64,000 nt of DNA from Epiperipatus broadwayi (GCA_028023455.1 JAQFVV010000317.1:257501-321500); one strand, 5' to 3'. Shown: positions 12,111 through 24,308, counted from the stretch's first letter. Notes: generated from the sequence alone by a model not told the origin. A program made the numbers and translations.

Positions 12111-15100
12111 AGTAATTTAAAAAAGAAAATGAAATTTCAAACATTCTGTAATGATGTGCAACTGACAAGCTGTTATGAGCCAAACGGATACACCACAAAT
12201 TATCCCAGAACAAAATATTAAAATATTCTCTGAAATGTTTCAGTAGATCTTGTATACATCATCATCAGGTGTAATATGTGCTCTAATATTTTTTATCTAT
12301 TTACTATGTTGGATTTCTGATTCTGTATGTGACATATAGCAATGGCACAGATAGCTTAATTTATAAAATTAACATTTATTTATGACTCAATAAACATTGA
12401 AATAGTAGTTGGTTAACAACATTCCCAAATTAAATAAGCAATAAATAACATCAAATATCATCACAATTAATTGTTCTACATGGATAATGCACATTAATTA
12501 AATAAATAAATAAAAAGTAAAATATCATCACATGTACACTAGTTTCAGATAATACGATTTAAGATTTTATTACAAATGTATTGACATAGACCCTTATAGG
12601 GACGAGAGTAGAATTAAATACCCAGTCAATGACAACACCAATACATCAAAACCAGAATCAATGCACCTATACTTCAAAATTACAACAATAATAATTGATA
12701 TTTATAAACTTATGGAAATTGGTCATAATGATATAATAAATAAAATGGGGACTTTGGACTTTAACTCAGCTGGAATATCATATAATTGATCTATAATAAA
12801 TTATGGCAATATTTCATTTGAATGCTTTTTTATGGCTGATAATTGAACATGTGTGATAAATATAAGAATAATGGTAACAAGGTGCGCATAATAATGCATG
12901 GAGACTCTACTCAAACATACATTTAAATAACAAAGAGCAATGCTATACTTGTGGATGTACTCATCTGCACAAAGGAATAATGAACAGTAAATACCCTGTG
13001 GGTTTTCTAACCATCATCAGAGCCACTACCAGAACTACAGAATGTTCAGTGGGTTAACCACCAGCATGGAAACAAACTTTAAGGATATACAAAATAATGG
13101 CAAACAATTATTCTGCAGATTAACCACCAGCACAGAAAAAGCCATATAAAATTAAAATGGTATTATCACTCACTTTCTTAATAAAATAGAAATAAATTAC
13201 CCTCATCAAGTTGCTAAATTGTAAGGCACATGCAGTTTTACAAGTGTGGACTAAGCCCATAAGATGTAAGAAAACTATTATAGGAAACAATTGAAATAAT
13301 GGCCGATCATAGGTCAGATGGTATGAAAAAATATTACCTTATATTGTAATATGAGTATAAGCACAGAATCTTGGAAAGATTTACAGGATGAGGCATGTGG
13401 TGATTATGCATTATAGATACATGGAATTAATCATTAAATTTTTATGCAAGCACTGTTCACTAAATTGACTCTCTTTAATCCCCATATCTAAGTAAACAAA
13501 TAATTATTTAAAACACAGACGATTATATATACTGTGAATTTAACATACTTACAAGAGAATATAAAATACAAATAAAACATAAACATTCATGTTCATTAAA
13601 TTATTACATTAGGTTCAAATACATATTATTTAAATCTATTGGCTATTAACTGATCAATTAATAGCACATTTCTCAAACTTAATGACAAATATAAATTAAA
13701 TATATTTGTTTAGTTATAACATAGAATCTTAAAAGTTGATTGTATGCTTCTCCATCTCCATTTATAAGGAATATTTATAAATTAGCTGATTTACATGTAG
13801 GTTCTGAATATCCAAGATATTTTGAGAGATAAGATATGTATCATTTTAGTCAGATTATCTTCGAATGTTAAAGAAATTGCATGGCTTTATTTTAGGTGTT
13901 ATTCCAAAATTAAACTATTTATTATTTTCCTTTCTTAGTACTAAGGACAAAGAGTGATAGTTCAAGCAAATAATTTTTCCATGCATGCTATGACAGCCAA
14001 AATAGTTCCAGGTTAGCTGTTATTCTTTTCAACAACTGTATTATAGTTTTAATAAGATAACTCACAATGTTATTTCTAATCTAAATTCAAAGTGGGATTG
14101 TAATTAATTTTTCATCATTCGAACACTGGCACACAAAATATTAAGACAGCATTTTATTCTGCATATATATAATATTACTAGAGGTATTAAAGTTGTGAAA
14201 GTAAAAGATTATATCCCAAGTTAAATATAGCATTTCATTTCACACATATAAAACATTCCCTTATGTGTTAAATTTCATGAAAGTAAACTTATCCTAGGTT
14301 AAATATAATATCTCTAAAACTAAAGATAGTTTGTAAATAATAAGATTTTCAAATAGACTGACCTTTTAGAACTTATTCCTGTTGCTGTGGTCAACAATAA
14401 TTCCAGTATATTTCAGTTGCAGACAATTGGAAGATTATTAGCAGCTAGACTCACAGTTGAGAGTTGAACAGATTAGTTAAGATTTAGCTATACATTTTGC
14501 TGTTATCACTAGATAAACATATTGCAACTTAAATTATTTAAGAGAAGGTCTTAACTTCCTTTTTTATCTTCTTTTTTATATGTTTAGATAAAATAATAAT
14601 AATAAAATTATTTTACAAATTGCTGTTACTACAGCAGTTAGTTCTTCAAAAAAAAAATCTCTGAAAGTTCTATTCTGCTTCTCCATCAATTAAATTCCTT
14701 CTCATTTACATGTCTGTTAACAAAAAAATCAAAAAGAAAAAATGTGTTTATCTTATGTATTCTATCAATTAATTAAAGAGAAATTAAATAAATATTTTAA
14801 TTAAACCAAAATAATCTTTAGGATTATTTAAAGAGAAAAACAAATAATTATTTGTTTTTATTTACTCTATTACACCTGATGTAATATGCAATTATTGTTT
14901 TTTTTTTTTTTTGATAGGTTAAGCACAATTTACTTAATGTTTGGAAATAGAGCAAAACTAATAAGGAAAAGAAAGAAAGAAAAAAAATTGTATAATAAGT
15001 AAGGCAAAAAAAAGTGGAATTATATAATCTTATTGTTCAATTAATTTGGACATAAGTGTCAAGTATACACAATGCTAGCCATGATAATCAAGTCATCTGG

Positions 15101-15177
15101 AATAAGATAGAGAAATTTTAGACTAGTTCTACCATGCTATATATTTTATACTAAAATATAAGGTTACAATATATATA
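12111..15177. other. gene-free AT-rich DNA
   Basis: No coding frame or recognised element. Two minor local repeats are visible. A block around 13045-13060 (TTAACCACCAGCA) recurs near 13121. A block near 14195-14240 (GTGAAAGTAAA...GTTAAATATA) recurs near 14278-14315. A poly-T run lies near 14898-14912. Confidence 0.6.
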
Positions 15178-15552
15178 TGATCAATAGATGGAGCTTTACC
15201 AAGACCTCCAAACAAGCGTATTTGTTTACATAAACATCAGAGTCAATATTCACTGTCTCTTTCATTTTGCTCCACCCTCAGATCAGCTGATTTCAAGCTG
15301 ATTTGCTATCATCAGTGAGGGATAGAAGTTAGAAACTAGACCTAAATATTAACTCCAAGCGTTTATGCAAAACGTTTCTATCAGTTTGCAAGCATGTATT
15401 TTTTAGACACCTAAATGTCTTCAAACTCAGCCTATCAAACTAGATAGCTATATAGGTCAGATATCAGTTCAGATTCTCCACATAGTGAAAGCTTCTGCAA
15501 TCTATATCATTGCAAGAAAACTTTAAAGGTACATTTATGGAAAACAAAAGCC
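15178..15552 (-). repeat. 15-kb repeat, unit A (inverted)
   Basis: Reverse complement of units B and C that follow. By eye it differs from B at only a handful of positions over about 250 bases, so the copies are recent or kept alike. No open frame. Key words include CAAATCAGCTTGAAATCAGC (minus strand) and CTAGTTTGATAGGCTGA (minus strand). Family unknown. Confidence 0.85.
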
Positions 15553-15563
15553 AAGTTTTATAT

Positions 15564-15883
15564 CTAGTTTGATAGCCTGATTTTGAAGACATTTAGGTGT
15601 CTAAAAAATTCATGCTTGCAAACTCATAGAAACGTTTTGCATAAATGCTTGGAGTTAATATTTAGGTCTAGTTTCTAACTTCTATCCCTCACTGATGAGA
15701 GCAAATCAGCTTGAAATCAGCTGATCTGAGGGTGGAGCAAAATGAAAGAGACAGTGAATATTGACTCAGACGTTTATGTAAACAAATACGCTTGTTTGGA
15801 GGTCTTGGTAAAGCTCATCTATTGATCATTAATACAAGTGATAGCAGGTTTTTACGTATATAAAACTTTGTTTTTGTTTTTCA
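15564..15883 (+). repeat. 15-kb repeat, unit B (truncated at its left end)
   Basis: Matches unit C from the CTAGTTTGATAG word onward and lacks the first 100 bases or so of C. It ends with TTTTTGTTTTTCAT, the same word that ends unit C, and runs straight into unit C. Confidence 0.85.
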
Positions 15884-16302
15884 TAAATGTACCTTTAAAG
15901 TTTTCTTGCAATGATATAGATTGCAGAAGCTTTCACTATGTGGAGAATCTTAACTGATATCAGACCCATATAGCTATCTAGTTTGATAGGCTGAGTTTGA
16001 AGACATTTAGGTGTCTAAAAAATTCATGCTTGCAAACTGATAGAAACGTTTTGCATAAACGCTTGGAGTTAATATTTAGGTCTAGTTTCTAACTTCTATC
16101 CCTCACTGATGAGAGCAAATCAGCTTGAAATCAGCTGATCTGAGGGTGAAGCAAAATGAAAGAGACAGTGAATATTGACTCTGACATTTATGTAACCAAA
16201 TACACTTGTTTGGAGGTCTTGGTAAAGCTCCATCTATTGATCATTAATACAAGCGATAGCAGGTTTTTACGTATATAAAACTTGTTTTTGTTTTTCATAT
16301 AT
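15870..16302 (+). repeat. 15-kb repeat, unit C (longest copy)
   Basis: Longest copy, from the T-rich word TTTTTGTTTTTCAT to another copy of that word at 16289-16302. The shared word at both edges suggests a tandem unit of about 420 bases. It matches unit A in reverse over its full length. Confidence 0.8.
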
Positions 16303-17211
16303 ATATAAACTTATAAATAAATAAATATGTATATACTGAAACAGATTGTGTTTTTTATATATCCTCTTTATACTTACATTTAAATATATGAGGATTTAAA
16401 ATATGCCCAGATGTTAAAGGATATTAGGAATAATAATACTGACAATTTATAAATTTAATATCTTAACTATTAATGGTCAGATTGGCTATCTAGCCATATT
16501 TCCTGACCACCATTCTCCTCAAACATATCCAAGTACAGAGAGAGCTTATTTCTTGCTGCTATAGATGTTATTTATTTATTTATAACATATTTGCCATACT
16601 GCAGATTAGGGAGTCATTTCTAAGATGAAAACATCTATATGTTGGGTTCAAGCCTTTTCTTAGCTTCTTAAGGTGTTAGTCCTTCTGTTCACCCACTATT
16701 AACTCAGAAAACATGACAATGCATCATAAAATGTATGGAATAGTTATACTTAACTAAGTGTTGAATGAGAGAGAGAAATAGACAACTAGATTTAAAACAA
16801 TATGAGTATAATAAATTAATAAAAATATTTACAATATTTACACTCCTTATATTATACTTTAGGATGAATCCAATGTATAAAAAAATATATTTCAGCAGAT
16901 ATGGATTCATATCAGATAAAATTTATTTAACTAGGCTGAATTCAACTTATGAGCTCCGATATGTTTATATCTAATATAAAACAATCTTATAATTATCATT
17001 ATTCAACTAATACTAATCTACAACCTTAATAATACAAATAAAGATTGGTAAAAAATATAAATCAATCAATAAACAGAACTATTCAAATTATAATAAATAT
17101 GATTAGCACAACTAATTATTGAATACGAAATTAATTATAAATTCTATTTGCTCTAACTTACATTAAGTAGAGTTATATGATTTGCTTTATTGATTATTAT
17201 CATTAATTATT
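16303..17211. other. gene-free AT-rich DNA
   Basis: Two small frames overlap on opposite strands here (16704-16910 minus, 16765-16974 plus). Both are A/T-rich, low in complexity and without known motifs, so neither is called. Confidence 0.6.
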
Positions 17212-17506
17212 ATTATGGAAAATAACTATATTCAAATACGTATACAAGATAGATTTAAAATCTGAATAAAGTTTGCATTTTTAACTAAGTTATATTAGTC
17301 ATAGTCATGGCATCTTACAGAGGGGAGATTTCTGACTTCATTAGAGAAACATGAATGGGTGATAAAGCCAGCAATCTTCTCCCTTCTGTCAGATATCATG
17401 GTTATGTCTAATGTAACTTAGTCAAAAGTGCACTAGGCAAAAATTGTGAATTTTATTCAGATTTTAAATGTATTGTGTATACATTTTTGCATATAGTTAT
17501 TTTCCA
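17212..17506. repeat. foldback (MITE-like) element
   Basis: The left arm (GGAAAATAACTATATTCAAA onward) is matched in reverse by the right arm ending ATATAGTTATTTTCC. Shared inner blocks include TTTAAAATCTGAATAAA and AACTAAGTTATATTAG. Arms are about 130 bases, diverged, around a short centre near 17340-17380. No coding capacity. The flanks are ATTAT-like on both sides, but the insertion duplication is unclear because the context is TA-rich. Confidence 0.6.
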
Positions 17507-19865
17507 TATTATATTTCCTTGAGATATTGCATATCAAAATTTTCAACTTTACAATTATTATTATTATTTTTGTAAAGGCATTTTATTGTAAATAAAAATC
17601 AATCTTATTACATCATTAGAATTCTGAATTTTCCCTCTAGTTAACTAAAAATAGGTTTGTATTCTTTTGAAAATTTATATGTAAGACAATCTATCAGGAA
17701 AATTTAAAGCTTGATTTGGTGTACTTTTCCTGAGTTCTCTGTATAAAATGATAGTATTGTCAGATTATGAATTAATCATGGATAGGGTAGCAAAAATCAG
17801 GTGAAAGACAACATTGCACTACTTGTTCTAGTTCATCAGCAGTTGGTGCAGGCAGGAATGACACAATTTTAAAATTTGGCATCAACGGGAGGCTTGAGAT
17901 TTAAATGACCTGTATTAATTAATAAAAAAATTATATTCCAGCATAGAAAGATTTTTAGCTATTGCTTTGATTTCCATATTAGCTATGGTTAATTAATAAT
18001 TAGCAAGTTAGCTATTTCTTAAATAACTGGGAGTGCACAATAACTTTCTGGTATACTGTTAAACAGTATTCACAGGAAAACTCTCCAAAAACACTAAAAA
18101 CTCGTACCTATCGTCTTATATTAACTGTATTTAAGATTATATTCAACAAATCCAGCTATTTTTATTTTTTGTTACTAATTTTATTTTATTTTATTTTTTC
18201 ACCTAAGATAACATTTTGTTGTTTTTACAAAAAACATCTTAAATAAAGTACAAGGAATATTTTTCATATCTTTTATTTCCCCAAATTTAACTTTTTCTTT
18301 TGTCTTTATATTAAGAACTAATCGACAAAATATTCCTGTTATCTAATTAAATAGATTATCTATTAGCAAAGTACATAACTTAGAAAAAAAAATTTTTTTT
18401 TTAAATATATATCTTGCTGGTATGAATGTAAAATGAAAGAAAGAAATGGCATGCGATTTTTTTTAAAAAAAAAGGTATTTCAACCTGGATAATTTTATTC
18501 ATAATTTGAACCTTAAACTATTGTTATAAATAGAATAAATGTATTCTCCGTTCATTTTACTTATAAAACATATTAATTACATAATTCTGCCGCTTTCCCA
18601 AAGTCAATTTTAGTAGTACAGCCAAATGCTTTGATGATCATTTATTAATAATACGCTTTATAACTGTTGATCCCATTTAATCCTTATATAAAGGAATTAA
18701 CTCTATTATTATTTTGTTTAACTTTTATATACCTATTTTAGTATGTGGGTGAAAGGTCTGTAAAGTCAGATTAGTTTTGTTTTAAATGGAACTTGGCTTA
18801 AACCTGTATAATATCTATATTTATGCTTTCGATTTTAAAGCCTCACAATATTGTGCAACTTTACTTGGTTATACATTTAGTAATAAATAAAATTAAAGTC
18901 ATTATTCATTTATGGAATACAAATTCTTGAATTATGAGAAGTATTACCAATTTTTTTACTATCCTTTGTTTGGATAAGTGCTTGCTTTCAAATTTAAAAA
19001 AAAAAAAAAACATTTTTTTTCAAATTGTATATCCAAAAAAAAATAAAGAAAATAATTGTTGTTTGTTTTTTTTAATTGATAATAAGTAAGAATTGCGAAG
19101 TCCCCTTTTCACAAAACATTTGTATATGTGTATTTTTTTTTAATTCATAACTTTTGCATTTATTTAATTTTTATTATTTTCTTTTTAAATATATATATAG
19201 TACTATATTCCAAAAAAAAATGTAATAATAATGTCATTATAATCTGTTGGGTGAGAGATGATATGATATTTGAGTTTCGAAGTGATTTCTTGAGAACAAT
19301 AGTTTTTTTTTTCATTTGGCCAAACGGTCTTTTTTTTTCCCTCGTCAGACAATCCAATAACATTTAGTTTTTGAATTTGGTACTGAACAATTACTTTTAA
19401 ATGCACACGGTAGAGAGAACAATATTTATACTCGTACTGTTTAATTGCATTATATATTAATTCTCTCTTCATCGTCCAATAATTCAACGTACCATTTTTC
19501 TAGAACCAATTAATGTTAAAGAATGAGACACTTCCTCTATAAACTAAATTTGGAAATGAGTCAACAATAATTATATTAATGTATAAATTAAAATGGTTTT
19601 TATTAAAGTTTAGAAAATAATATTTTATTCGTTCTTCATTTAAACATTATTTTCAATATTATACCGATATGTCTTTAAACTTTATTACTCTGACAATGAA
19701 AGGAGATCATATTATGTTACAGTATTAAATAGTTAGATAGTACACAGTAGTTTCATTAACTTGACAAAATCATCATTGTTGATCAGGATTAAATCCAGGA
19801 ATATTTTGCTCACTACTCAACCATTCTTATTACGACACAATAATTCAATGCTATGTATAAATATG
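17507..19865. other. gene-free AT-rich DNA
   Basis: Long A and T runs (for example near 18390, 18998-19012 and 19132-19142) and overlapping spurious frames on both strands at 19128-19487. Nothing recognisable. Confidence 0.6.
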
Positions 19866-19873
19866 TAAGTGGT
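19866..19873. repeat. hAT target-site duplication, left
   Basis: TAAGTGGT, identical to the 8 bases at 24451-24458. Eight-base duplications are typical of hAT insertions. Confidence 0.9.
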
Positions 19874-19884
19874 CAGGGCCGGCG
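19874..19884 (+). repeat. hAT terminal inverted repeat, left
   Basis: CAGGGCCGGCG, perfect inverse of 24440-24450. Just inside, the word GCATGC occurs three times (about 19893-19913). Confidence 0.92.
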
Positions 19885-21078
19885 GAAGCGGGCATGCAAC
19901 GCATGCTAGGCATGCGGGCGCTGGCAGAAGGAGGCGCCATCACTGAGAGATTAGCATCTGAAAAAGAAGGCGCCATCCCTGAGAAATTAAAACTCTACTA
20001 ACAAAAATACTCACATTTGAAGAATATTATTCTCAAATGTTTATTTACAAAAATTATTGAGAGTAGATTATTGAAAATCATATGAAGTCATATTATATCT
20101 TATTAAATGACACACACAAGCAGGCCTGCACACAAGCTCTGCTTAATATTAAAAATATAAAACAATCAAATCTATTATTTATCATGAACAATAAACTAAA
20201 CATAAAGTTTATTATATTACAAATTTCATATTGTAATGTTTATATATATATAGTACTGCTTATAGTAAACTATAAGTAACTTTCTGCTAGCAAATATATA
20301 AATAAACACACACTAAAAGTATTATAAATTAGAACTTATGTATGTATATGCGTATATATATATTAGATCATGTACATAATTTTGAAATCGTAAGAAACGA
20401 TTATAATATTGCAAAATAAAACATTTTCTAATTTTTTATTTAAATAATAATTTGATATAAATATTCGAACGTGTATGTAATATATATTATAGGTATAATT
20501 CCAGTAAACTTAATATAATTTTCAGTTTACTTTTTATTTTATATATTTTAATCGTTGTCAAAAGTCTATTTTTTCTGCATACTAATTAGGTTTGCAAATT
20601 AATTACATACGTTTGCTTATGATGTTTATCGCAAATTTTAAAATCTTAGTAAGAACTTGTAAACAATAATTATAATCCCAGGAAATTTTCTATTGAAATC
20701 GCAAATCAGGCCTGGCAGGCCACCTGTGTTAATTAGAAAAATATATGATAACAAAAGAAAATCTTGCCAATGGTAAAACTAAAATGTTCAATCAAGCGTA
20801 AAAAACTGGACACTTGAGTTATTTTAAAACCTGACCATTTTTAATGTCAATGGCTGAATATTTCCAATTTATTAGCTGCCTTTTTTAGGTAAACAAGTTA
20901 AACAACTTCTTCCCCTCCGCGTATAGAGTTTTGTATTTTGGCGCAAGAAGTAATTTGTGTTGGACATCTAAATTAGCGATATATAATCTTAAGTATTAAG
21001 ATACATGATGTAAATATATAAATTAGAGTCCGTATTTATTTATTTATTACATTTGAAAATTATTTTAAAGTGGCGTTC

Positions 21079-23109
21079 ATGAGTAAAAGTAATATGGAAT
21101 CAAAAACTAAGAAAAAACTATCCGGTGCACAAAATCGTAAACGCCAAGCTGAAAAAATAGCAAACATTAAAAAACAAAGTGGATCACTTAATAAATATCT
21201 TAAAATATCAACTGCTTCTGAAATAGCTTATACTCAACAAGAACCAGAACCGTGCACATCATCTAGATCACAGGGAACTGTTGAAAATATTGAACAAGAT
21301 TTTAGTAAGAAACAGTTAAGTGACAACAAAGTCATTGTGCCAATATCATATCAAATGTGTACAAATTTAGAAGATCCAGCTGAATGGAATAAAATCGATG
21401 ACAAACTACGTGTTATTTTAGTAGAAATGGGGCCTGTTCAAAAGAAAGATATTATATATCCGAACGATGTACATGGCCGTAAATTTTCTGATGTATATTA
21501 TAATAGAAAAATGGAAAACGGAGAAGTAGTTTTTCGAAAATGGCTTATTTATTCCGAAATTTTGAACTCTGTGTTTTGCTTTTGTTGCAAAGTTTTTGGA
21601 TCTACTGAATCTAGCCTCATAGAAGGATACAATAATTGGAGAAATTTAAGTACAACTTTACACAGACATGAAACTAGTATGGCTCACATGAAAAGTTTAT
21701 TGAATTGGAATGAACTTGAGAAAAGATTAAAAAACAAAATTACTATTGATTGTCAATCTCAAAATTTATATGAAATGGAAAAGAAACATTGGAGGAGTGT
21801 TTTGGAACGGCTGATTGAAATTATCAAATTCCTTGGTAGTCAAAATTTAGCATTTCGCGGATCATCTGATAAATTATACGAAAAAAATAACGGAAATTTT
21901 TTAAAATTAATTGAATTATTTGCGAAGTTTGATCCCGTTATGGAAAATCATGTTGAGAGGGCCCTAGATCAAAACAATAGAGTACATTATTTGAGCAAAG
22001 ATAGCCAAAATGAATTATTGGAAATTTTAAGTACAGCAATTAGGGAAACAATTTTATTATCGATAAAGAAATCCAAATATTATTCTATTATTTTAGATTG
22101 TACACCAGATGCAAGTAAAACTGAACAAATGACCATAATTATTCGCTTCGTTTTTTGTAATAATGGAACGGTTAAAATTAGAGAAAACTTTTTAGGTTTC
22201 ATAGATATAACAGATTCCACTGGACGAGGTTTATGTACAACAATAATTGAACAACTGGAAAAATGGAAGATTCCCATTGAAGACATGCGTGGTCAAGGGT
22301 ATGATAATGGGGCCAACATGAAAGGCAAAAAGGCTGGACTTCAAAATTTGATTTTAACCAAAAACCCTCGTGCATTTTACGTACCATGTGCTGCTCATTC
22401 TTTAAACTTAATCATAAACGATGCCGCCAAAGTCAATGTAGATACAATTGGTTTTTTTGCAATTGTTCAAAAAATATACAATTTTTTTTCATCATCTTAT
22501 AAACGGTGGTCAATCCTTTTAAAATTTATTAAAACTTTAACTCTAAAACAACCATCAGAAACACGATGGGAAAGCAGAATTGATGCAATCCGGCCTCTAC
22601 GGTATCAGTTGGGTGAAATTTATGATGCACTCTATGAAATAATGAACAACGAATCTTTTAATAGAGAAATTCAACATGAAGCTCAATCACTCTGCACTAA
22701 CCTTAAGGATTACAAATTTATTTGTTCTTTAATAATTTGGCATGATATATTAAATAGAATAAATCCTGTCAGTAAAATGCTCCAAAATGTAAATATGAAT
22801 GCTTCACTTGCTTTAGAATCGATCGCAAATCTAAATAAATTTTTACGAGAATATCGATCAGATTCAAATTTCAAAAACATTCTCAAAATTGCAGATGAAC
22901 TTAGCGAAGAGGTTGATGGAGAGAAAGAATTTAAAACTGCCAAAGAAGTTCGACAACGGAAAAAAACTCGTCAATTTGATTACGAGCATCAGGACGAAAC
23001 ACCTCAAATACCTGAAGAAAAATTTAAAATAAACATGTTTTTTACACTTTTAGATGTAGCGATTAATTCTTTAACAGAACGCTTTGAACTCCTCGAAGCA
23101 TCGTTATAA
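21079..23109 (+). CDS. hAT transposase, N-terminal and catalytic part (frameshifted)
   Basis: Encodes 676 residues of a hAT transposase with TTF-type zinc finger and DUF4371-like core, the enzyme that cuts out and reinserts the element. I start at the first ATG (21079); the frame is open a little further up. A lysine-rich start is followed by a TTF-type zinc finger with C167, C169/C170 and H197/H203. The RNase H-like core shows the first catalytic Asp at about D340 (ILDCTPDA), the second at D409 (GYDNGANM) and the CxxH motif at C437-H440 (CAAHSLNL). The frame stops at 23109, before the C-terminal dimerisation region, which continues in the next frame. No introns are apparent. In vertebrates related genes have been domesticated, but here the intact ends argue for a mobile copy. 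Confidence 0.9.
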   Translation: MSKSNMESKTKKKLSGAQNRKRQAEKIANIKKQSGSLNKYLKISTASEIAYTQQEPEPCTSSRSQGTVENIEQDFSKKQLSDNKVIVPISYQMCTNLEDPAEWNKIDDKLRVILVEMGPVQKKDIIYPNDVHGRKFSDVYYNRKMENGEVVFRKWLIYSEILNSVFCFCCKVFGSTESSLIEGYNNWRNLSTTLHRHETSMAHMKSLLNWNELEKRLKNKITIDCQSQNLYEMEKKHWRSVLERLIEIIKFLGSQNLAFRGSSDKLYEKNNGNFLKLIELFAKFDPVMENHVERALDQNNRVHYLSKDSQNELLEILSTAIRETILLSIKKSKYYSIILDCTPDASKTEQMTIIIRFVFCNNGTVKIRENFLGFIDITDSTGRGLCTTIIEQLEKWKIPIEDMRGQGYDNGANMKGKKAGLQNLILTKNPRAFYVPCAAHSLNLIINDAAKVNVDTIGFFAIVQKIYNFFSSSYKRWSILLKFIKTLTLKQPSETRWESRIDAIRPLRYQLGEIYDALYEIMNNESFNREIQHEAQSLCTNLKDYKFICSLIIWHDILNRINPVSKMLQNVNMNASLALESIANLNKFLREYRSDSNFKNILKIADELSEEVDGEKEFKTAKEVRQRKKTRQFDYEHQDETPQIPEEKFKINMFFTLLDVAINSLTERFELLEASL

Positions 23110-23575
23110 TAATTTCAATTTTCTATATAAAATATCAGAAATTAATAAGAGCGAGTTACAAGCAAAATGCAAAGATTTAGAAAATATTTTGAAATTTGAT
23201 AACAGTAAAGATATTAATGCTACAGATTTATTCGACGAATTATGTGCTTTTCGAGATATTTTTCAAAAGGATTTTTTAAATTCTCAAAACCCTTTCGAAA
23301 CACTTAATTTTATAGTTTCTAATAATTTATCTATGCCAAACTTATCAATAGCTTTAAGAATATTATTAACATTACCTGTTAGTGTTGCAAGCGGTGAACG
23401 CTCTTTTTCTAAGTTAAAATTAATTAAAACTTACTTGAGAACAACTATGTCACAAAAACGGCTTGTTAATTTGGCATTAATTGCTATTGAAAATGATATT
23501 TGTGCAGAACTGGAAATAAATACAATCATATCAAGGTTTATTAATATGAAGTCAAGGAGTATAAAATTATTATAA
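23084..23575 (+). CDS. hAT transposase, C-terminal dimerisation part
   Basis: This frame continues the transposase after a shift of one base somewhere near 23085-23108. It has no need of its own start codon. It carries the hATC region: a leucine-rich helix, then the family signature around VASGERSFS whose Glu (codon at 23396) is the expected third catalytic acid, then a helix ending near NLALIAIEND. All parts expected of the family are therefore present, split over two frames. The shift may be a real mutation or a sequencing or assembly error. A/T-rich non-coding DNA follows the stop codon. Confidence 0.88.
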   Translation: MNSSKHRYNNFNFLYKISEINKSELQAKCKDLENILKFDNSKDINATDLFDELCAFRDIFQKDFLNSQNPFETLNFIVSNNLSMPNLSIALRILLTLPVSVASGERSFSKLKLIKTYLRTTMSQKRLVNLALIAIENDICAELEINTIISRFINMKSRSIKLL

Positions 23576-23924
23576 TTATAACATGTTTTGTAATGCATTT
23601 ACTTTTTTTAACTGTATTTTCTTTTTTTTTTAATATTAAAAATTATTTATTTACATTGCCTTGTTTGTTTCCCTTAGAAAGATTTTGTACACTAATATTT
23701 ATAACATGTAGGTGGTATACATTAAAGTGACCAGATTTTAACATTGGTAAAACGGGACACCATTAACCGGGGGGGCTGATTAAAAATTTGGTTTATATGG
23801 AGCGTTTATATAGATATAGCGTACATTAATAATAATAAATTAAATATGTATGTTTGTAATATTATCTTTTTTTAAAATTATTTCATTTATAAATTGTAAA
23901 TTTATTATTAAATTTGCTAATATT

Positions 23925-24210
23925 TGCATAAATTTAGAGGTTAGAAAAATTAGCAAAAATTTTAAAAATAATGGGTTTGTTAAAAACAGACAGTGACGCA
24001 AATAATAAATATGAAATTTTAAAAAAAAAAATATTTGAGATTAAAATATGTAAATGTTTTTCGAAAATTATTTTAAACATTTAAATATTTTAATCTCAAA
24101 CATTATTTTTTTTTAATATTATATATATATATATTTGAATCACTCTGTCTATTTTTAACAAACACATTATTTTTAAAATTTCTGCAAATTTTTCTAACAT
24201 CTAAATTTGC
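23925..24210. repeat. foldback inverted repeat inside the hAT element
   Basis: The left arm (GCATAAATTTAGAGGTTAGA onward, through GTTTGTTAAAAACAGACAG) is matched in reverse by the right arm (CTGTCTATTTTTAACAAAC to TCTAACATCTAAATTTGC). An inner pair, TTTGAGATTAAAATAT with its reverse match near 24085, continues the stem toward the centre at about 24060. Arms are close to 135 bases with small changes. Looks like a MITE or a foldback subterminal structure. Confidence 0.75.
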
Positions 24211-24212
24211 CG

Positions 24213-24271
24213 TGTTAAATTATATATTATTTCATACAAACCGTTTGTATGAAATAATATATAATTTAACA
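24213..24271. repeat. perfect palindrome, 29-bp arms
   Basis: Arms 24213-24241 and 24243-24271 are exact reverse complements with a single C between them. It starts 3 bases after the foldback repeat ends. Confidence 0.9.
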
Positions 24272-24280
24272 ATCAATTTT

Positions 24281-24308
24281 ATGCTATTTTTGATATCAAA
24301 AATAGCAT
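24281..24308. repeat. perfect palindrome, 14-bp arms
   Basis: ATGCTATTTTTGAT joined directly to its exact reverse complement, with no spacer. Confidence 0.9.

Noticed and set aside
19128-19487. Three overlapping frames on both strands
   Set aside because: Overlapping frames made of poly-A/poly-T rich sequence; no motif and no coding composition.
21079-23575. Domesticated ZMYM1-like host gene
   Set aside because: Perfect terminal repeats and a perfect 8-bp duplication show an ordinary mobile copy, and the frame is broken.
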